DNA of 41,076 bases from an uncultured Ruminococcus sp. (GTDB taxonomy: Bacteria > Bacillota > Clostridia > Oscillospirales > Acutalibacteraceae). Every line of letters begins with the position of its first letter. The stretch's first letter is position 1. This document shows positions 40,530 to 41,076 of this stretch, in pieces. The stretch spans positions 1-41,076 of the forward strand of contig CACYIC010000011.1 of the NCBI GenBank assembly GCA_902774325.1. The letters run 5' to 3'. A program made the translations under genes and the position numbers. The notes beneath the pieces are model-generated. The model was not told where the DNA came from. It made no database searches and saw only the letters and a list, made by a program, of their open reading frames with translations.

Positions 40530-40808
40530 CTAATATCTGACCCTGAAGCTCTTTTCGCCCTTTTCGGCGGGCAGCTCCGTGCACTCGGTTCTTTCGATAT
40601 GAATATAGCGCGCGCTGTCGAGTCCGGCAAGCACGCGGTCGATCCTCTCGGGAGAGCATTGAAGCTCCATCGTCACCGAGCCGTCGTATTCATTGCGCAC
40701 CCAGCCCGTAGCACCCGCCATGTCCGCCATCCTGCAGGCGATATAGCGAAAGCCCACGCCCTGTACCCTGCCGTAGAACCTGATCCTCCTGCGAACTATA
40801 TTCTCCAT
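40530..40808 (-). CDS. acyP: Acylphosphatase
   Basis: 92 residues, full length for the family. It hydrolyses acyl-phosphates such as acetyl- or carbamoyl-phosphate. The signature GRVQGVGFRY holds the phosphate-binding Arg, and GWVRNEYDGSV holds the catalytic Asn. GAGAGG lies eight bases before ATG 40808. It is the first gene of a two-gene operon with the deaminase-SLOG protein, from the promoter at 40854-40882. Acyl-phosphates are also made in this window by acetate kinase and FakA, but a direct link is only a thought. Confidence 0.93.
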   Translation of the reverse strand: MENIVRRRIRFYGRVQGVGFRYIACRMADMAGATGWVRNEYDGSVTMELQCSPERIDRVLAGLDSARYIHIERTECTELPAEKGEKSFRVRY

Positions 40809-40853
40809 TGCTTAAACCTCTCTTTTGTCAGTAAGCCTGAATTGATTAAACCA

Positions 40854-40882
40854 ATTATATCGACAAAGCCGCGCCCTGTCAA
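40854..40882 (-). promoter_or_regulatory. Promoter of the acyP-deaminase operon
   Basis: On the minus strand TTGACA (40877-40882), 17-base spacer, TATAAT (40854-40859): a full consensus sigma-A promoter. Confidence 0.88.
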
Positions 40883-40959
40883 CAATACAAAAACGCCGCC
40901 GGGCGCTTTCTCCGCCTATGAAAAACGCGGAACAGACCGCAAGCTGTCCGAGGCGGGTC

Positions 40960-41076
40960 TAATACTAAACTCAAATAAAAAAATAGACAATCTTTGCGGT
41001 CTATTTTCCGCAATACTTCGTTGTCGTCTCGTCGTCGCTCGCTGTGCTTGCTGACAACGGTCAAGCGTGACCGTTG
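40960..41076. repeat. Dispersed repeat family 2, second copy, cut by the window edge
   Basis: Begins TAATACTAAACTCAAATAAA and continues through ATAGACAATCTTTGCGGTCT, matching the reverse complement of 5300-5340 almost base for base (one extra A). Beyond that the interior differs from the first copy. The far end is outside the window. Confidence 0.75.

Overview
The window looks like chromosomal DNA of a spore-forming clostridial Firmicute, most likely an Oscillospiraceae/Ruminococcaceae gut bacterium. The evidence is: a spoIIA operon (spoIIAA-spoIIAB-sigF); AGGAGG-type ribosome sites and TTGACA/TATAAT promoters with 17-base spacers; many lipoproteins with Thr/Ser/Pro-rich linkers; a cohesin-like lipoprotein; and a FakA/FakB, TmcAL and acetate kinase gene set. 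Family placement is inference. I see no rRNA, tRNA, CRISPR array, phage gene or transposase gene.

Layout. 0-5 kb: end of an unidentified unit, cohesin-like lipoprotein (-), pyruvate kinase and a shikimate-kinase-like gene (+), DUF1015 protein (-). 5.4-7.7 kb: a tight minus-strand operon of SGNH hydrolase lipoprotein, DUF4358 lipoprotein, EndoU-nuclease lipoprotein and a small protein that may be its immunity partner. 8.1-10.9 kb: Na/Pi symporter and a Big2-type lipoprotein (+). 11.1-12.5 kb: spoIIA operon (+). 12.6-16.2 kb: APH-like kinase (-), then a zinc-type ArsR repressor with a ZntA-like P-type ATPase (-). 16.5-21.4 kb: acetate kinase (-) divergent from tmcAL (+), then glycogen branching enzyme with an odd repetitive tail (+). 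21.5-25.3 kb: CPBP protease, two membrane-anchored alpha/beta hydrolases and a small membrane protein (-). 25.3-34.6 kb: fatty acid kinase fakB-fakA downstream of a seven-gene lipid operon (two acyl-activating enzymes, a stand-alone ACP, two PlsC acyltransferases, an LRAT-type protein, a hydrolase), all minus strand. 34.9-37 kb: PrsA-like foldase and a Pro/Asn-rich membrane protein (-). 37.2-38 kb: alpha/beta hydrolase (+). 38-40.9 kb: acylphosphatase followed by an 826-residue adenosine-deaminase-like protein with a C-terminal SLOG-like domain (-).

How the genes work together. Pyk, acetate kinase and TmcAL link glycolysis and acetyl-phosphate/acetate to tRNA acetylation. The 25-34.6 kb block looks like a dedicated acyl-handling module: FakAB activates free fatty acids to acyl-phosphate, and two adenylating enzymes can load acyl groups on ACP domains. 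Two PlsC proteins can esterify them, and the LRAT-type protein and hydrolase could transfer or release them. The final lipid is unknown.

Three dispersed non-coding repeat families with inverted ends occupy most of the larger gaps. One copy fills the fakB-fakA spacer and supplies part of the fakB stop codon. The best candidates for undescribed biology are the lipid operon, the adenosine deaminase-SLOG fusion, and the lipoprotein EndoU/partner pair.
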